Assembly: GCF_014203705.1 (NCBI RefSeq)
Contig: NZ_JACHJR010000001.1
Span: 6,014,001-6,078,000, forward strand
Reading direction: 5' to 3'
Source: Kitasatospora gansuensis
GTDB lineage: Bacteria > Actinomycetota > Actinomycetes > Streptomycetales > Streptomycetaceae
DNA: 64,000 nucleotides
The notes under the pieces were generated by a model. The model searched no databases. It was not told where the DNA came from and worked only from the letters and a program-made list of their open reading frames with translations. A program made the position numbers and the translations under genes. Below, one piece after another: positions 41,827 to 51,992 of this stretch. Numbering within the stretch: the first letter of the stretch is position 1; every line of letters begins with the position of its first letter.

Positions 41827-43008
41827 TTACGGCAGGGCCAGCATTCGGTCCAGCGCGGCCTTGGAGTACTTGGCGACCTCCGGGTCCACGGTGATCACGT
41901 TCGGCACCCGGCCGTCGACCAGCGACTCCAGTGCCCAGACCAGGTGCGGCAGGTCGATCCGGTTCATGGTGGAGCAGAAGCAGACGGCCCGGTCCAGGAA
42001 GACGACCTCCTTGTCCGGGTGCGCCTTGGCCAGCCGGCGGACCAGGTTGAGCTCGGTGCCGATGGCCCACTTGGAGCCGGGCTCGGCCGCGTCCAGCGCC
42101 TTGATGATGTACTCGGTCGAGCCGACCAGGTCGGCCGCGTCGACCACCTCGTACTTGCACTCCGGGTGCACCAGCACGTTCACGCCGGGGATCCGGGCCC
42201 GGACGTCGTTCACCGAGTCGATGGTGAACCGGCCGTGCACCGAGCAGTGGCCGCGCCAGAGGATCATCTTGGCGTTCCGCAGCTGCTCGACGGTCAGGCC
42301 GCCGTTCGGCTTGTGCGGGTTGTAGAGCACGCAGTCGTCCAGCGAGAGGCCCAGGTCGCGGACGGCGGTGTTCCGGCCGAGGTGCTGGTCCGGCAGGAAG
42401 AGCACCTTCTCGCCCTGCTCGTACGCCCAGGTGAGCGCGCGCTCGGCGTTCGAGGAGGTGCAGATGGTGCCGCCGTGCTTGCCGGTGAAGGCCTTGATGT
42501 CGGCGGAGGAGTTCATGTACGAGACCGGGACGGTCACGTCGGCTATGCCGGCCTCGGTGAGCACGTCCCAGCACTCGGCGACCTGCTCGGCGGTGGCCAT
42601 GTCGGCCATCGAACAGCCGGCCGCCAGGTCCGGCAGGATGACCTGCTGGGCGCTGCTGGTGAGGATGTCGGCCGACTCGGCCATGAAGTGCACGCCGCAG
42701 AAGACGATGTACTCGGCCTCGGGCTTGTTGGCGGCGTCGCGGGCCAGCTTGAACGAGTCGCCGGTCACGTCGGCGAACTCGATCACCTCGTCGCGCTGGT
42801 AGTGGTGACCGAGGATGAAGACCCGGTCTCCCAGGGCGGCCTTGGCCGCGCGGGCGCGCTCGACCAGGTCGGGGTCGGAGGCGGGCGGCAGGTCGCCGGG
42901 GCACTCGACGCCGCGCTCGCTGTTCGGGTCGGCCTCGCGGCCGAGCAGCAGCAGAGCGAGCGGCGTCGGGGTGGGGTCGACGCCGTAGGTCTCGGTGGTG
43001 GTGGTCAC
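41827..43008 (-). CDS. nadA: quinolinate synthase
   Basis: This [4Fe-4S] enzyme condenses iminoaspartate with dihydroxyacetone phosphate to quinolinate in NAD synthesis. The 393-residue product shows FILGHHYQRDEVIEFADVTG, VFCGVHFMAESADIL (cluster Cys), HGGTICTSSNAERAL, HPECKYEVVDAADLVGST (cluster Cys) and FLDRAVCFCSTMNRIDL (cluster Cys). The GTG at 43008 has GGAGG ten bases upstream. nadB and nadC are not adjacent. Upstream (43068-43090) an AT-rich patch, CTATCTATGATAACC, stands out against the GC background and may be the promoter. Confidence 0.95.
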   Translation of the reverse strand: MTTTTETYGVDPTPTPLALLLLGREADPNSERGVECPGDLPPASDPDLVERARAAKAALGDRVFILGHHYQRDEVIEFADVTGDSFKLARDAANKPEAEYIVFCGVHFMAESADILTSSAQQVILPDLAAGCSMADMATAEQVAECWDVLTEAGIADVTVPVSYMNSSADIKAFTGKHGGTICTSSNAERALTWAYEQGEKVLFLPDQHLGRNTAVRDLGLSLDDCVLYNPHKPNGGLTVEQLRNAKMILWRGHCSVHGRFTIDSVNDVRARIPGVNVLVHPECKYEVVDAADLVGSTEYIIKALDAAEPGSKWAIGTELNLVRRLAKAHPDKEVVFLDRAVCFCSTMNRIDLPHLVWALESLVDGRVPNVITVDPEVAKYSKAALDRMLALP

Positions 43009-43183
43009 GGGCGGGTGCCCTCCTGTGCGGCGGAGCTCTGAGCTGGGGCCATGCCTTTTCGTCTATCTGACGCTATCTATGATAACCCGTTCGCGTCACT
43101 CTGACGATGGCCAACGTGTCGATGTGACGAGAACCGCGTGCCGCTGCGGTGTGTTCCCGGCCCCTTCGGGTTTGCTACCGGCC

Positions 43184-44110
43184 ATGAAGGCAATCGCGAT
43201 CAGGCAGTACGGCGGCCCCGAGGTCGTCGAGTACACCGAGCTCCCCGACCCCAAGGTGGGACCCGACTCCGTCCTGGTCCGGGTGAAGGCCGCCGGGGTC
43301 AACCCGGTCGACTGGAAGATCCGGCAGGGGTACCTGGACGGCATCATCGACGCGCACTTCCCGCTGATCATGGGCTGGGACATGGCCGGCGTGGTGCAGG
43401 CCGTCGGCGGCGGGGTGACCGAGTTCCGCCCCGGCGACGAGGTGATCGGCTACGTCCGCAAGGACGCCGTCGAACACGGCACGTACGCCGAACTGGTCGC
43501 CGCCCCGATCCGCACGCTGGCCCTAAAGCCCGCCGCCCTCGACTGGGCCCAGGCCGGCGGGCTGCCGCTGGCCGGACTGACGGCCTATCAGTCGCTGGTC
43601 AAGGCGCTCGCGGTGAAAGCCGGCGAGACCGTGCTGGTGCACGCCGCCGCCGGGGGAGTGGGGGTGCTCGCGGTCCAGCTCGCCCGCGCCCTCGGCGCCC
43701 GGGTGATCGGCACCGCGAGCGAACGCAACCACGCCTTCCTACGGTCCCTCGGCGCCGAACCGGTCGCGTACGGGGACGGGCTGGCCGACCGGGTCAGGGC
43801 GCTCGTCCCCGAAGGGGTGGACGCCGCACTCGACCTGGTCGGCGGCGACGCGGTCGAGGTCTCCGCCGGCCTGGTCAGGCACCCCGACCGGATCGCCTCC
43901 GTCGCCGACTACGGCGTCGTCGCCAGGGGCGGCCACTACGTCTGGGTCCGCCCCGACGCCGCCGACCTCACCGAACTGGCCCGCCTCGCCGACGCCGGTC
44001 TGCTGACCGTCCCGGTCGCCTCCACCTTCCCGCTCTCCCAGGCGGCCAGCGCCCAGGCGTTGAACGCGGAGGGGCGGACCAGGGGAAAGATCGTTCTACT
44101 GGTCGACTGA
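43184..44110 (+). CDS. NADP-dependent quinone-oxidoreductase-like protein (MDR family)
   Basis: This 308-residue zinc-independent medium-chain reductase has an N-terminal GroES-like domain (KVGPDSVLVRVKAAGVNPVD, GWDMAGVVQAVGGGV) and a Rossmann domain with VLVHAAAGGVGVLAVQLARA. It should reduce quinones or enones with NADPH. The substrate is unknown. It is divergent from nadA; the ATG at 43184 gives the standard MKAIAIRQYGG start. Confidence 0.9.
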   Translation: MKAIAIRQYGGPEVVEYTELPDPKVGPDSVLVRVKAAGVNPVDWKIRQGYLDGIIDAHFPLIMGWDMAGVVQAVGGGVTEFRPGDEVIGYVRKDAVEHGTYAELVAAPIRTLALKPAALDWAQAGGLPLAGLTAYQSLVKALAVKAGETVLVHAAAGGVGVLAVQLARALGARVIGTASERNHAFLRSLGAEPVAYGDGLADRVRALVPEGVDAALDLVGGDAVEVSAGLVRHPDRIASVADYGVVARGGHYVWVRPDAADLTELARLADAGLLTVPVASTFPLSQAASAQALNAEGRTRGKIVLLVD

Positions 44111-44213
44111 CACCGCGTGAGCCCCTGGGCAGTGCAACCGCGGGATCTGCCCAGGGCCTCGGAGGGTGCAAAATGGTGCGGCGTTTCGTTTCTTCCAGTG
44201 GAGAGCCTCCCCC

Positions 44214-44678
44214 ATGAGCACCAACAGACCGTCAGAACCGGGCGGGGCATCCCTGGACGAGACCGACCGCCTGCTGCTGGCCCACCTGAGCCGGGACGGG
44301 CGGGCCTCGTACGCCGAGATCGGGCTGCTCGCCAACCTCTCCGCGACCGCCGTCCGGCGCCGGATCGACCGGCTCCGGGCCCGGGGGGTGGTCCGGGGGT
44401 TCACCGTCGTGCTGGACCCCGACGTGCTGGGCTGGCAGACCGAGGCGTTCGTCGAGGTGTACTGCCGGGAGCGGACCGCGCCCGAGGAGATCCTGGCCAG
44501 CCTGCGGCAGTTCCCCGAGGTGGTGGCGGCCTGGACGGTGACCGGTGACCCGGACGCGCTGGTGCACCTGCGCGCCGTCGACACCCGGCACCTGGAGGCG
44601 GTCATCGAACGGATCCGCAAGGAGCCCGGCGTCCAGCGCAGCCGCAGCTCCGTGGTGCTCTCCCGGCTGATCGGCTGA
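44214..44678 (+). CDS. Lrp/AsnC-family transcriptional regulator
   Basis: This 154-residue protein has an N-terminal winged HTH (LDETDRLLLAHLSRDGRASY then AEIGLLANLSATAVRRRIDR) and a C-terminal RAM ligand-binding domain (VVAAWTVTGDPDALVHLRAV). These regulators bind amino acids. ATG at 44214 has GGAGAG eight bases upstream. The PLP decarboxylase 188 bp downstream in the same direction is the likely target (inference from position). Confidence 0.93.
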   Translation: MSTNRPSEPGGASLDETDRLLLAHLSRDGRASYAEIGLLANLSATAVRRRIDRLRARGVVRGFTVVLDPDVLGWQTEAFVEVYCRERTAPEEILASLRQFPEVVAAWTVTGDPDALVHLRAVDTRHLEAVIERIRKEPGVQRSRSSVVLSRLIG

Positions 44679-44866
44679 CCCGTCCGGAGCAGTCGGCCGG
44701 GTGACGCAGGAAAGCTGCGCCGACCCGCTCGAACACGCTCGAATCGGACCCGTACCGCCGCGTTCCGACGCGCGCGGGCGCGCTCCCGCTGCCTAGGCTG
44801 ATCATGTCCGGCCGGCCCCACCAGCCCCGGGCCTCCCATGACACCCACTCAGTGAGAGGGACAGCC

Positions 44867-46228
44867 ATGTCCGCAGCCCCCGACCGCATGCACCGGCCCG
44901 ACAACGAGCTGGTCGACCTGGTGTTCAACTACATGCGGGAGCGGCTGCAGTACGACCCCGTGCCGCTGGACCACCCCGGGGACGGCGAGCACCTGAAGGC
45001 CCAGCTGGCCGGTCTGCTGAACGCGAACGGCAACGACCCGGCCGACGTGCTCAAGCTGTACGACCACGAGCTGTCCCGCGCGGTGATCTCCGCCGACAGC
45101 CCGCGCTACCTGTCCTTCATCCCGTGCGCCCCCACCAAGGCCGCGCTGCTCTTCGACATGGTGGTCTCCTGCGCCTCGCTGCAGGGCATCTCCTGGCTGG
45201 AGGCGGCCGGCGCGATCGCCGCCGAGAACCAGGTGCTGCGCCTGATAGCGGACCGGGCCGGCCTGCCCGAGACGGCGGGCGGCACCTTCGTCTCCGGTGG
45301 CTCGGCGGGCAACCTGTCCGCGCTGGTGGTCGCCCGGGACACCGCCCGGCGGCGGCTCGGCCCGGACGCCAAGCTGCGGATCGCGGTCTGCGACCAGGTG
45401 CACTCCTCGGTCAAGAACACCTTCAACATCATCGGCGTCGAGGCCTTCAAGGTCCCCGCGGTCGACCGCCGCTTCACCGGCGAGGCCCTGCGCGCGGCGC
45501 TGGCCGCCGACCCGAACCCCGAGACCGTGATCGCCGCCGTCGGCACCGCGGGCACCACCAACGAGGGCATCGTCGACGACCTGGCGGGCATCTCCGAGGT
45601 CACCCGCGAGCGCGGCATGTGGTTCCATGTGGACGGCGCGTACGGCGGGGCCGGGCTGTTCGCCCCGTCCGTCCGGGAGCGCTACAACGGCATCGAGCAC
45701 GCCGACTCGTTCGTGGTGGACCCGCACAAGTGGCTGTTCGCGCCGTTCGACTGCGCCGCGCTGATCTACCGCAACCCGCAGCTGGCCCGCGCCGTGCACA
45801 CCCAGGACGCCTCCTACCTGGACGTGCTGCACACCGAGGGCGACGAGTGGAACCCCACCGACTACGCCTACCACCTGACCCGCCGGGCCCGGGGCCTGCC
45901 GCTCTGGTTCTCGCTGGCCGTGCACGGCACCCAGGCGTACACCGACGCGATCGAGACCGGCCTGACGCTGGCCAGGGACACCGCCGCGCTGATCGAGCGC
46001 ACCGAGCACCTGGAGCTCCTGATGGAGCCTCAGCTCTCCGCGGTCTGTTTCCGCCGCACCGGCTGGACCCAGCAGGACTACTACCGCTGGTCCCAGCAGC
46101 TGCTGGCCGACCAGATCGGCTTCGTCACCCCGACCGGCTGGGACGGGGAGACGGTGGCCCGGTTCGCCTTCCTGCACCCCGGCACGACGATGGAGATGGT
46201 CGAGGAGATCCTCGCCACGATGGCCTAG
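44867..46228 (+). CDS. PLP-dependent group II amino-acid decarboxylase
   Basis: This 453-residue fold-type I PLP enzyme has FVSGGSAGNLSALVVARD (cofactor phosphate), VAAVGTAGTTNEGIVDD, WFHVDGAYGG (PLP-pyridine Asp), and the PLP lysine in SFVVDPHKWLFAPFDCAALI. It belongs to the aromatic-L-amino-acid/glutamate decarboxylase-like group; the exact substrate cannot be read from sequence. ATG at 44867 follows GAGAGGGA. The Lrp gene upstream suggests amino-acid-responsive control. Confidence 0.88.
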   Translation: MSAAPDRMHRPDNELVDLVFNYMRERLQYDPVPLDHPGDGEHLKAQLAGLLNANGNDPADVLKLYDHELSRAVISADSPRYLSFIPCAPTKAALLFDMVVSCASLQGISWLEAAGAIAAENQVLRLIADRAGLPETAGGTFVSGGSAGNLSALVVARDTARRRLGPDAKLRIAVCDQVHSSVKNTFNIIGVEAFKVPAVDRRFTGEALRAALAADPNPETVIAAVGTAGTTNEGIVDDLAGISEVTRERGMWFHVDGAYGGAGLFAPSVRERYNGIEHADSFVVDPHKWLFAPFDCAALIYRNPQLARAVHTQDASYLDVLHTEGDEWNPTDYAYHLTRRARGLPLWFSLAVHGTQAYTDAIETGLTLARDTAALIERTEHLELLMEPQLSAVCFRRTGWTQQDYYRWSQQLLADQIGFVTPTGWDGETVARFAFLHPGTTMEMVEEILATMA

Positions 46229-46872
46229 AGCCGCCGGGGCGGGCGGTCGAAGACGCAGTCTCCGCACAGGCCCGCCCCCGGCGCCCGGTAGTACAGACAG
46301 CAGCTGGTCCGGCGTCCCGTCGCGGTGAGCGCGCCCCGCAGCGGGGGCCGGTCCAGCAGCTCGGCGGCCAGCTCCCGCCCGGCGCCCAGCACCCGTACCG
46401 CGCCCGCCAGTGCCGAGGCCGCGTTGCCCCGGAGCAGGCCCTCGGCGACGGGCGTCACCGCGCGGATCCCCGCCGCCAGCGGCGTCAGCCGGCGCTCCAC
46501 CACCGTCCGGTGCAGCGCCGCCGCCAACGGGCCGTCGGGAACCACCGCCCCCGGCACCCAGAGCTCCAGCGAACCGCCCTCCGGCAGCCGCCAGTACGAG
46601 CGGTCGAAGTCCGGTACCGCCCCGCCCAGGACGGCCGTACCCAGCGCCACCGACCAGAGCCGGGCGGCCACCCCGAGCTGCGCCACCGAGGCGGCCACCC
46701 GGGGCTCGGCCGTACCGAGGCGTTCGCCGACCTCGGCGATCCGGCGCCGCCAGAACTCCGGCGCGGACAGCTCGGCGATCGGCCGGAAGCCGTCCGGCAG
46801 CGGGCCCTCGACGGTGGCGAAGAACGGACCGACGGCGGCCGCCCGGCGCAGCGCCTCACCGCCGCCCGTCAC
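46225..46872 (-). CDS. FhuF-like [2Fe-2S] protein
   Basis: This 215-residue protein has a C-terminal C-C-x10-C-x2-C signature (C191, C192, C203, C206; RTSCCLYYRAPGAGLCGDCV), the unusual cluster-binding motif of FhuF-type ferric-siderophore reductases. The rest is weakly conserved helical sequence, as in that family. The GTG overlaps the stop of the upstream GNAT gene (GTGA), so the two are translationally coupled. Ferric-siderophore reduction is the likely role; no siderophore genes are adjacent. Its stop overlaps that of the convergent decarboxylase gene. Confidence 0.8.
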   Translation of the reverse strand: MTGGGEALRRAAAVGPFFATVEGPLPDGFRPIAELSAPEFWRRRIAEVGERLGTAEPRVAASVAQLGVAARLWSVALGTAVLGGAVPDFDRSYWRLPEGGSLELWVPGAVVPDGPLAAALHRTVVERRLTPLAAGIRAVTPVAEGLLRGNAASALAGAVRVLGAGRELAAELLDRPPLRGALTATGRRTSCCLYYRAPGAGLCGDCVFDRPPRRL

Positions 46873-47741
46873 AAGAACGCCGGGTTGGGGATGTACGGGG
46901 CGGGCGGCCGCATCCCGCGTACCGCGAGGTAGCCCTCGGTGGAGAGCGAGAGGCCGACCTCCAGGCCGACGTCCACCGCCCACTCCTGCTCGGCGGTCAG
47001 GCAGTCGATCACCACCTCCGCCCCGTCCGGTGTACGGGCCAGCGCCTCGCGCAGCAGCCGGGTGGCGATCCGCTTGGAGGTGGCGGCCAGCAGCTTCACC
47101 GCGCCGCCGGTGCGGTAGCAGTAGCCGCTGCCCGCCAGGGTGTCGGCGATCAGCAGTTCGTCGTAGTGGGCCAGCATGAAGTCATGGTCCACCCCGTGGG
47201 CCGAGCCCCGGACCCGGCGGTCGACCGAGTCCAGCAGATGACGGTGGGTCGGATTGCCCGGGTGCACCGGGATGTCACCCGGGTCGATCAGCCCCGCCCG
47301 GTCCACCGTCCCGGTCAGCCGGATGGTCGGGTGCAGGGTGAAACCGGCCCGCCGGTAGCGGCGGGCGGCGGCGGGGGACGGCGAGGCACAGAGCATCCCG
47401 CGCAGGCACCCCCGGCCGTACGTGCCGGCCTGCTCCAGCAGCAGCCGGCCGACGCCCTGGTTCTGGGCGCTCGGCAGCACGGCGAAAAGTGACAGCAGCC
47501 ACAGCCCCTCCCGCCGCATCGAGAGGGCCACCCCGACCGCCTCGCCGTCCTGCTCGGCGATCCAGCAGCCCGGCTGGTCGTGTTGGATCGCGTGCACCGT
47601 CCTGGCCAGCTCCCGGACCAGCTGGGCGGGGGCGGGCGGCGGGCCGTCGCCCCCGTCGGCCGGATCGCGGAAGGCCGCCCGGCTGACCGATTCGACGGCC
47701 GCGGCGTCGGCAGGGGTGTCCTGGAGCTGACGAATGATCAC
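46869..47741 (-). CDS. GNAT-family acetyltransferase coupled to FhuF-like gene
   Basis: This 290-residue protein has an N-terminal GNAT domain (LFAVLPSAQNQGVGRLLLEQ with Q-N-Q-G-V-G acetyl-CoA loop) followed by a second, degenerate GNAT-like half (about residues 150-290). The GTG at 47741 gives the VIIRQLQDTPADA start; the longer frame is unlikely. It overlaps the FhuF-like gene by four bases. Substrate unknown; a siderophore- or iron-linked acylation is possible from the coupling but unproven. Confidence 0.75.
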   Translation of the reverse strand: MIIRQLQDTPADAAAVESVSRAAFRDPADGGDGPPPAPAQLVRELARTVHAIQHDQPGCWIAEQDGEAVGVALSMRREGLWLLSLFAVLPSAQNQGVGRLLLEQAGTYGRGCLRGMLCASPSPAAARRYRRAGFTLHPTIRLTGTVDRAGLIDPGDIPVHPGNPTHRHLLDSVDRRVRGSAHGVDHDFMLAHYDELLIADTLAGSGYCYRTGGAVKLLAATSKRIATRLLREALARTPDGAEVVIDCLTAEQEWAVDVGLEVGLSLSTEGYLAVRGMRPPAPYIPNPAFL

Positions 47742-47953
47742 CCCTTCATCCTGCCGTCGCGGCGGGTCCCGGACGGCCGGTTTGGCAGGATCGGACGATG
47801 ACCACGCTCTCCCGGTGTGCGAGCATGGGTGCGTGGGGGAGTGGGTACCACGCCCCGCAGAGAACCTCAGAAGAACACCGCCCGGGAAATGAATCCGGGT
47901 GGCCGCTGGTTGGTACTGGCGGCAGATCGTCGTCACAGACCGGGAGTACACAG

Positions 47954-48307
47954 ATGAGCGTCCAGGACGAGACCACCGTCGAGAGTGGTCTGCTCCTCTC
48001 CGATGCCGCCGCGGCCAAGGTCAAGGGGCTGCTGGACCAGGAAGGCCGCGACGACCTCGCGCTGCGCGTCGCCGTGCAGCCCGGTGGCTGCTCGGGCCTG
48101 CGCTACCAGCTCTTCTTCGACGAGCGTTCGCTCGACGGCGACGTCGTGAAGGACTTCAACGGCGTCAAGGTCGTGACCGACCGGATGAGCGCCCCCTACC
48201 TCGGCGGCGCGACCGTCGACTTCGTCGACACCATCGAGAAGCAGGGCTTCACGATCGACAACCCGAACGCCACCGGCTCCTGCGCCTGCGGCGACTCGTT
48301 CAGCTAA
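47954..48307 (+). CDS. erpA: A-type iron-sulfur carrier (ErpA/HesB family)
   Basis: This 117-residue HesB-fold protein has the three cluster-binding cysteines in the usual places: GGCSGLRY, and GSCACGDSFS at the C-terminus (C-x-C). It carries Fe-S clusters to apo-proteins; clients encoded nearby include LipA, NadA, the Rieske protein and the FhuF-like protein. ATG at 47954 has GGGAG seven bases upstream. The symbol follows the family; IscA/SufA naming is also possible. Confidence 0.9.
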   Translation: MSVQDETTVESGLLLSDAAAAKVKGLLDQEGRDDLALRVAVQPGGCSGLRYQLFFDERSLDGDVVKDFNGVKVVTDRMSAPYLGGATVDFVDTIEKQGFTIDNPNATGSCACGDSFS

Positions 48308-48315
48308 GCGGTACC

Positions 48316-48349
48316 GCGAAAGGCCCCCGCCACGGCGGGGGCCTTTCGC
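48316..48349. terminator. terminator after erpA
   Basis: A perfect 16-bp stem (arms 48316-48331 and 48334-48349) lies between the convergent erpA-like and lipoprotein genes. Confidence 0.88.
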
Positions 48350-48360
48350 ATGCCCGGTGC

Positions 48361-48921
48361 TCAGTGCTGGGGGCCGCCGACCGGGTCGGGGCCCTGGGAG
48401 CGGGGGATCTCCTGCTTGGTGTTCTGGTCGAAGACCGTCCGGCCGCCCAACTGGCTCTTCAGGTCGGCCGACACCTCCTGCTGCTTGGCCAGCGCGGCGC
48501 ACTCCATGCCGGCCTTCTGCGGCTCGGTCACGACGACCTTGGCCAGCACGGTGCCGGGCTTGGACTCGTCCAGCTTGAGGCCGTACTTCTCGCAGATCCC
48601 GCCGTAGAAGGTCACGGACAGCCGCAGGCCGTCCACCCGGTACTGGCTGCCCGCCAGCCTGCCGGACGGGTCGGGCTCGCCGACCGCGATGCCCGGCCTG
48701 GTCTCGGCCGGGGTCGGTTCGGCGGACGGCTTCGGCGGGTCGGCCGGCAGGGGGGCCAGGTTGGACGGGCTCGCGGACGGGCTCGCGGCCGAGGCGCTCG
48801 GCGAGGCGGCGGCCGGGCCGGAGGTCGCGGACCCGCAGGCGGTGGCGGTGCCGAGGGCGAGCAGCAACACGGCGGCGCCGACGGCCCGCCGGAGTGGGGT
48901 GGCTGCGGTCTTCTGGTCCAT
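48361..48921 (-). CDS. putative lipoprotein
   Basis: This 186-residue protein has a signal peptide ending ALGTATACGS, a plausible lipobox with Cys at residue 29, then a Ser/Ala/Pro-rich linker and a globular C-terminal domain with two Cys (ICEKYG, MECAAL). It is probably anchored to the outer face of the membrane. No family recognised. Confidence 0.75.
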   Translation of the reverse strand: MDQKTAATPLRRAVGAAVLLLALGTATACGSATSGPAAASPSASAASPSASPSNLAPLPADPPKPSAEPTPAETRPGIAVGEPDPSGRLAGSQYRVDGLRLSVTFYGGICEKYGLKLDESKPGTVLAKVVVTEPQKAGMECAALAKQQEVSADLKSQLGGRTVFDQNTKQEIPRSQGPDPVGGPQH

Positions 48922-49007
48922 GGTGCGTGTTCCTCCCGAGGGCTCAGCACTCCGCCACCGCAGCGGCGCTGTGCGGATCTGACGTGTCCGGGAGGAATCC
49001 GGTTCCG

Positions 49008-49226
49008 TCAGGCGCCGTACTCCGACATCCCGGCCACCAGGCGGCGCGTCCGGGAGGGCACCGAGACGCCGGCGGGGGCGGCGTGGGCCGGCTCGGCCGG
49101 GACGGCGTGGGTGGGCCAGAAGACCTCCATCCGCCGGGACGAACTCACCAGTGCGTCAAGGGAGTCGGCGTCCACTTCACCCTTGAGGGCGGCAGGGACG
49201 CGCAGGGTCGGCCGGTTCGGCATCAT
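49008..49226 (-). CDS. small hypothetical protein
   Basis: This 72-residue protein (MMPNRPTLRVPAALKGEVDA) contains an SSRRMEVFWPTHAVPAE segment and a basic tail. The codon pattern is that of a real gene, but no RBS stands out and no family is recognised. It lies between the lipoprotein gene and the divergent kinase gene. Confidence 0.5.
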   Translation of the reverse strand: MMPNRPTLRVPAALKGEVDADSLDALVSSSRRMEVFWPTHAVPAEPAHAAPAGVSVPSRTRRLVAGMSEYGA

Positions 49227-49459
49227 CGGTCTTCGCTCCGATCGGCGGGCCGTGACGACAACGTCACGGACCAGGACGGGGCGGCTGTTCCGGCCCCGGT
49301 ATCCCCGACCCTAGATCGGGCCCCGGCCTCCGGCCAGAGCTACCGCGCGGTAGTACTCCGCGGGGTGAATCCGGAGGCACGGTGGGCGGGCCGCGGCCGG
49401 GCCGGTACCGTGGGAGCGTCAATTTCACCGTTGTTCCGGCCCCTCGCCCGGCCACCTGA

Positions 49460-50446
<987 letters not shown>

Positions 50447-50457
50447 CCATTTACGGT

Positions 50458-50599
50458 CCAGGGGCTCGGGGCTCTGCTGATGTGCGGCTCCGCCGCGTGG
50501 GCGACGAGATCTGGCGTGCGGGTCACTGCGAAAGTGCCTGGCCCGCTACGCACGGATCACCTTTTACGAGGTCGGCGTCGCAGTTCCCCGAGCCCCTGG
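50458..50599. repeat. short intergenic repeat family, copy C (inverted)
   Basis: This 142-bp element is bounded by perfect 14-bp inverted repeats (CCAGGGGCTCGGGG at 50458-50471 and its complement at 50586-50599). On the complementary strand it contains the family sequences GGGGCTCGGGGAACTGCGAC, AAGGTGATCCGT and CAGGCACTTTCGCAGTG of copies A and B. It lies between two convergent genes. Confidence 0.85.
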
Positions 50600-50606
50600 C
50601 GTGTGC

Positions 50607-51992
50607 CTATGCAGTGCGAGTGATCAAGTACGCCGTGCCGTGGGTGAAGCCGTAGTCGGTCGGGAGAGCTTCGCCGGCGTAGGTCTGCGACCGCATGTCG
50701 CACCAGGCGGGGATGTCGAGGCGGGCGGCTGCGTCGTCGGCGAGGACCACGACGGTGCCGCCGATCGGGACTTCGGTGATGCGCTTGGCGAGTTCGATGA
50801 CCGGCAGGGGGCAGCGTTTGCCGAGCATGTCGAGGACCAGGGTGTCCGTGGTGCCGGCCGGGGCGGGGAGGTCGAGGCCGAGGGGGGCCCGGACGTCGGC
50901 GACCAGGCGGGGGAGCAGGTCGAGGAAGCGGGTGATGTCCGCTTCGGGGGTGCCGGGGGGCAGCGAGATCCGGATGTTTCCCTCGGTCAGTACGCCCATC
51001 GCGGCCAGCACGTGGCTGGGTGTCAGGGTGCTGGACGTGCAGGAGGAGCCGGAGGAGACCGCGAAGCCTTCCCGGTCGAGTTCGGTGAGCAGGACCTCGC
51101 CGTCGACGTAGAGGCAGGAGAAGGTGACCAGGTGGGGGAGCCGGTGGACGGGGTCGCCGACCACCTCCACCTCGGGGACCAGCTGCGGCACCTGACGGCG
51201 GATCCGGTCCACCAGGGCGTGCAGCCGGGCGTTCTCGGTCTCGGCCTCGGCCCGGACGGCGCGCAGTGAGGCGGCGGCCGCGACGATGGCGGGGACGTTG
51301 ACGTAGCCCGGGACCCGGCCGCTCTCCCGTTCGTCGGCGGGCAGCGGCGAGGCGTACCGGACGCCCTTGCGGACGGCGAGGACGCCGACCCCGGCGGGGC
51401 CGCCCCACTTGTGGGCGCTGGCGGTGAGCAGGGACCAGCCGGCGGGGACCGGGAGCCGACCGGCCGACTGGGCGGCGTCCACCAGGAGCGGGACGTCGCC
51501 GAGCAGGGCGGCGGTCTCCTCGACCGGCTGGAGGGTGCCGACCTCGTGGTTGGCGGACTGCAGCACGGCCAGCGCGGTGTCGTCCCGGAGCAGGGCGGCG
51601 AACTCCGGGGCGGTGACCCGCCCCTGGCGGTCCACCGGGGCGACCGAGACGCTGCCGCCGTCCGCCGCCACCCGTTCGGCGGTGTGCAGCACGCTGGAGT
51701 GCTCGACGGCCGAATGGACCAGGTGACGGCCCGTCCGGCGGCGGCCGGTCAGTGCACCGAGCATCCCCAACTGGACGGCCTGGGTGCCGCTCGCGGTGAA
51801 GGAGACCTCGTCGGCGCGGCAGCCGAGCACCTCGGCGACGGTCTCCCGGGCGGCGTCGAGCAGCATCCGGGCCTGCCGCCCGGAGCGGTACAGCCGGGCG
51901 GGGTCGGCCCAGCCCTCGTCCAGGGCGGCGGTCAGCGCCTGCCGGGCGACGGGGTGCAGCGGTGCAGTGGAGGCCACGTCGAAGTAGGACAC
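50607..51992 (-). CDS. cysteine desulfurase fused to TusA-type sulfurtransferase
   Basis: This is a 461-residue two-domain protein. The N-terminal class V aminotransferase domain has VDAAQSAGRLPVP, the PLP lysine near residue 196 in SAHKWGG, and the persulfide cysteine loop SSGSSCTSS, typical of group II desulfurases (IscS/NifS). From about residue 385 a TusA domain follows, LDMLGKRCPLPVIELAKRI, with the sulfur-accepting Cys of the C-P-x-P motif near residue 395. The fusion should pass sulfur from cysteine directly to a TusA acceptor. The GTG at 51992 gives the standard SYFDVASTAPLHP start. Confidence 0.9.
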   Translation of the reverse strand: MSYFDVASTAPLHPVARQALTAALDEGWADPARLYRSGRQARMLLDAARETVAEVLGCRADEVSFTASGTQAVQLGMLGALTGRRRTGRHLVHSAVEHSSVLHTAERVAADGGSVSVAPVDRQGRVTAPEFAALLRDDTALAVLQSANHEVGTLQPVEETAALLGDVPLLVDAAQSAGRLPVPAGWSLLTASAHKWGGPAGVGVLAVRKGVRYASPLPADERESGRVPGYVNVPAIVAAAASLRAVRAEAETENARLHALVDRIRRQVPQLVPEVEVVGDPVHRLPHLVTFSCLYVDGEVLLTELDREGFAVSSGSSCTSSTLTPSHVLAAMGVLTEGNIRISLPPGTPEADITRFLDLLPRLVADVRAPLGLDLPAPAGTTDTLVLDMLGKRCPLPVIELAKRITEVPIGGTVVVLADDAAARLDIPAWCDMRSQTYAGEALPTDYGFTHGTAYLITRTA

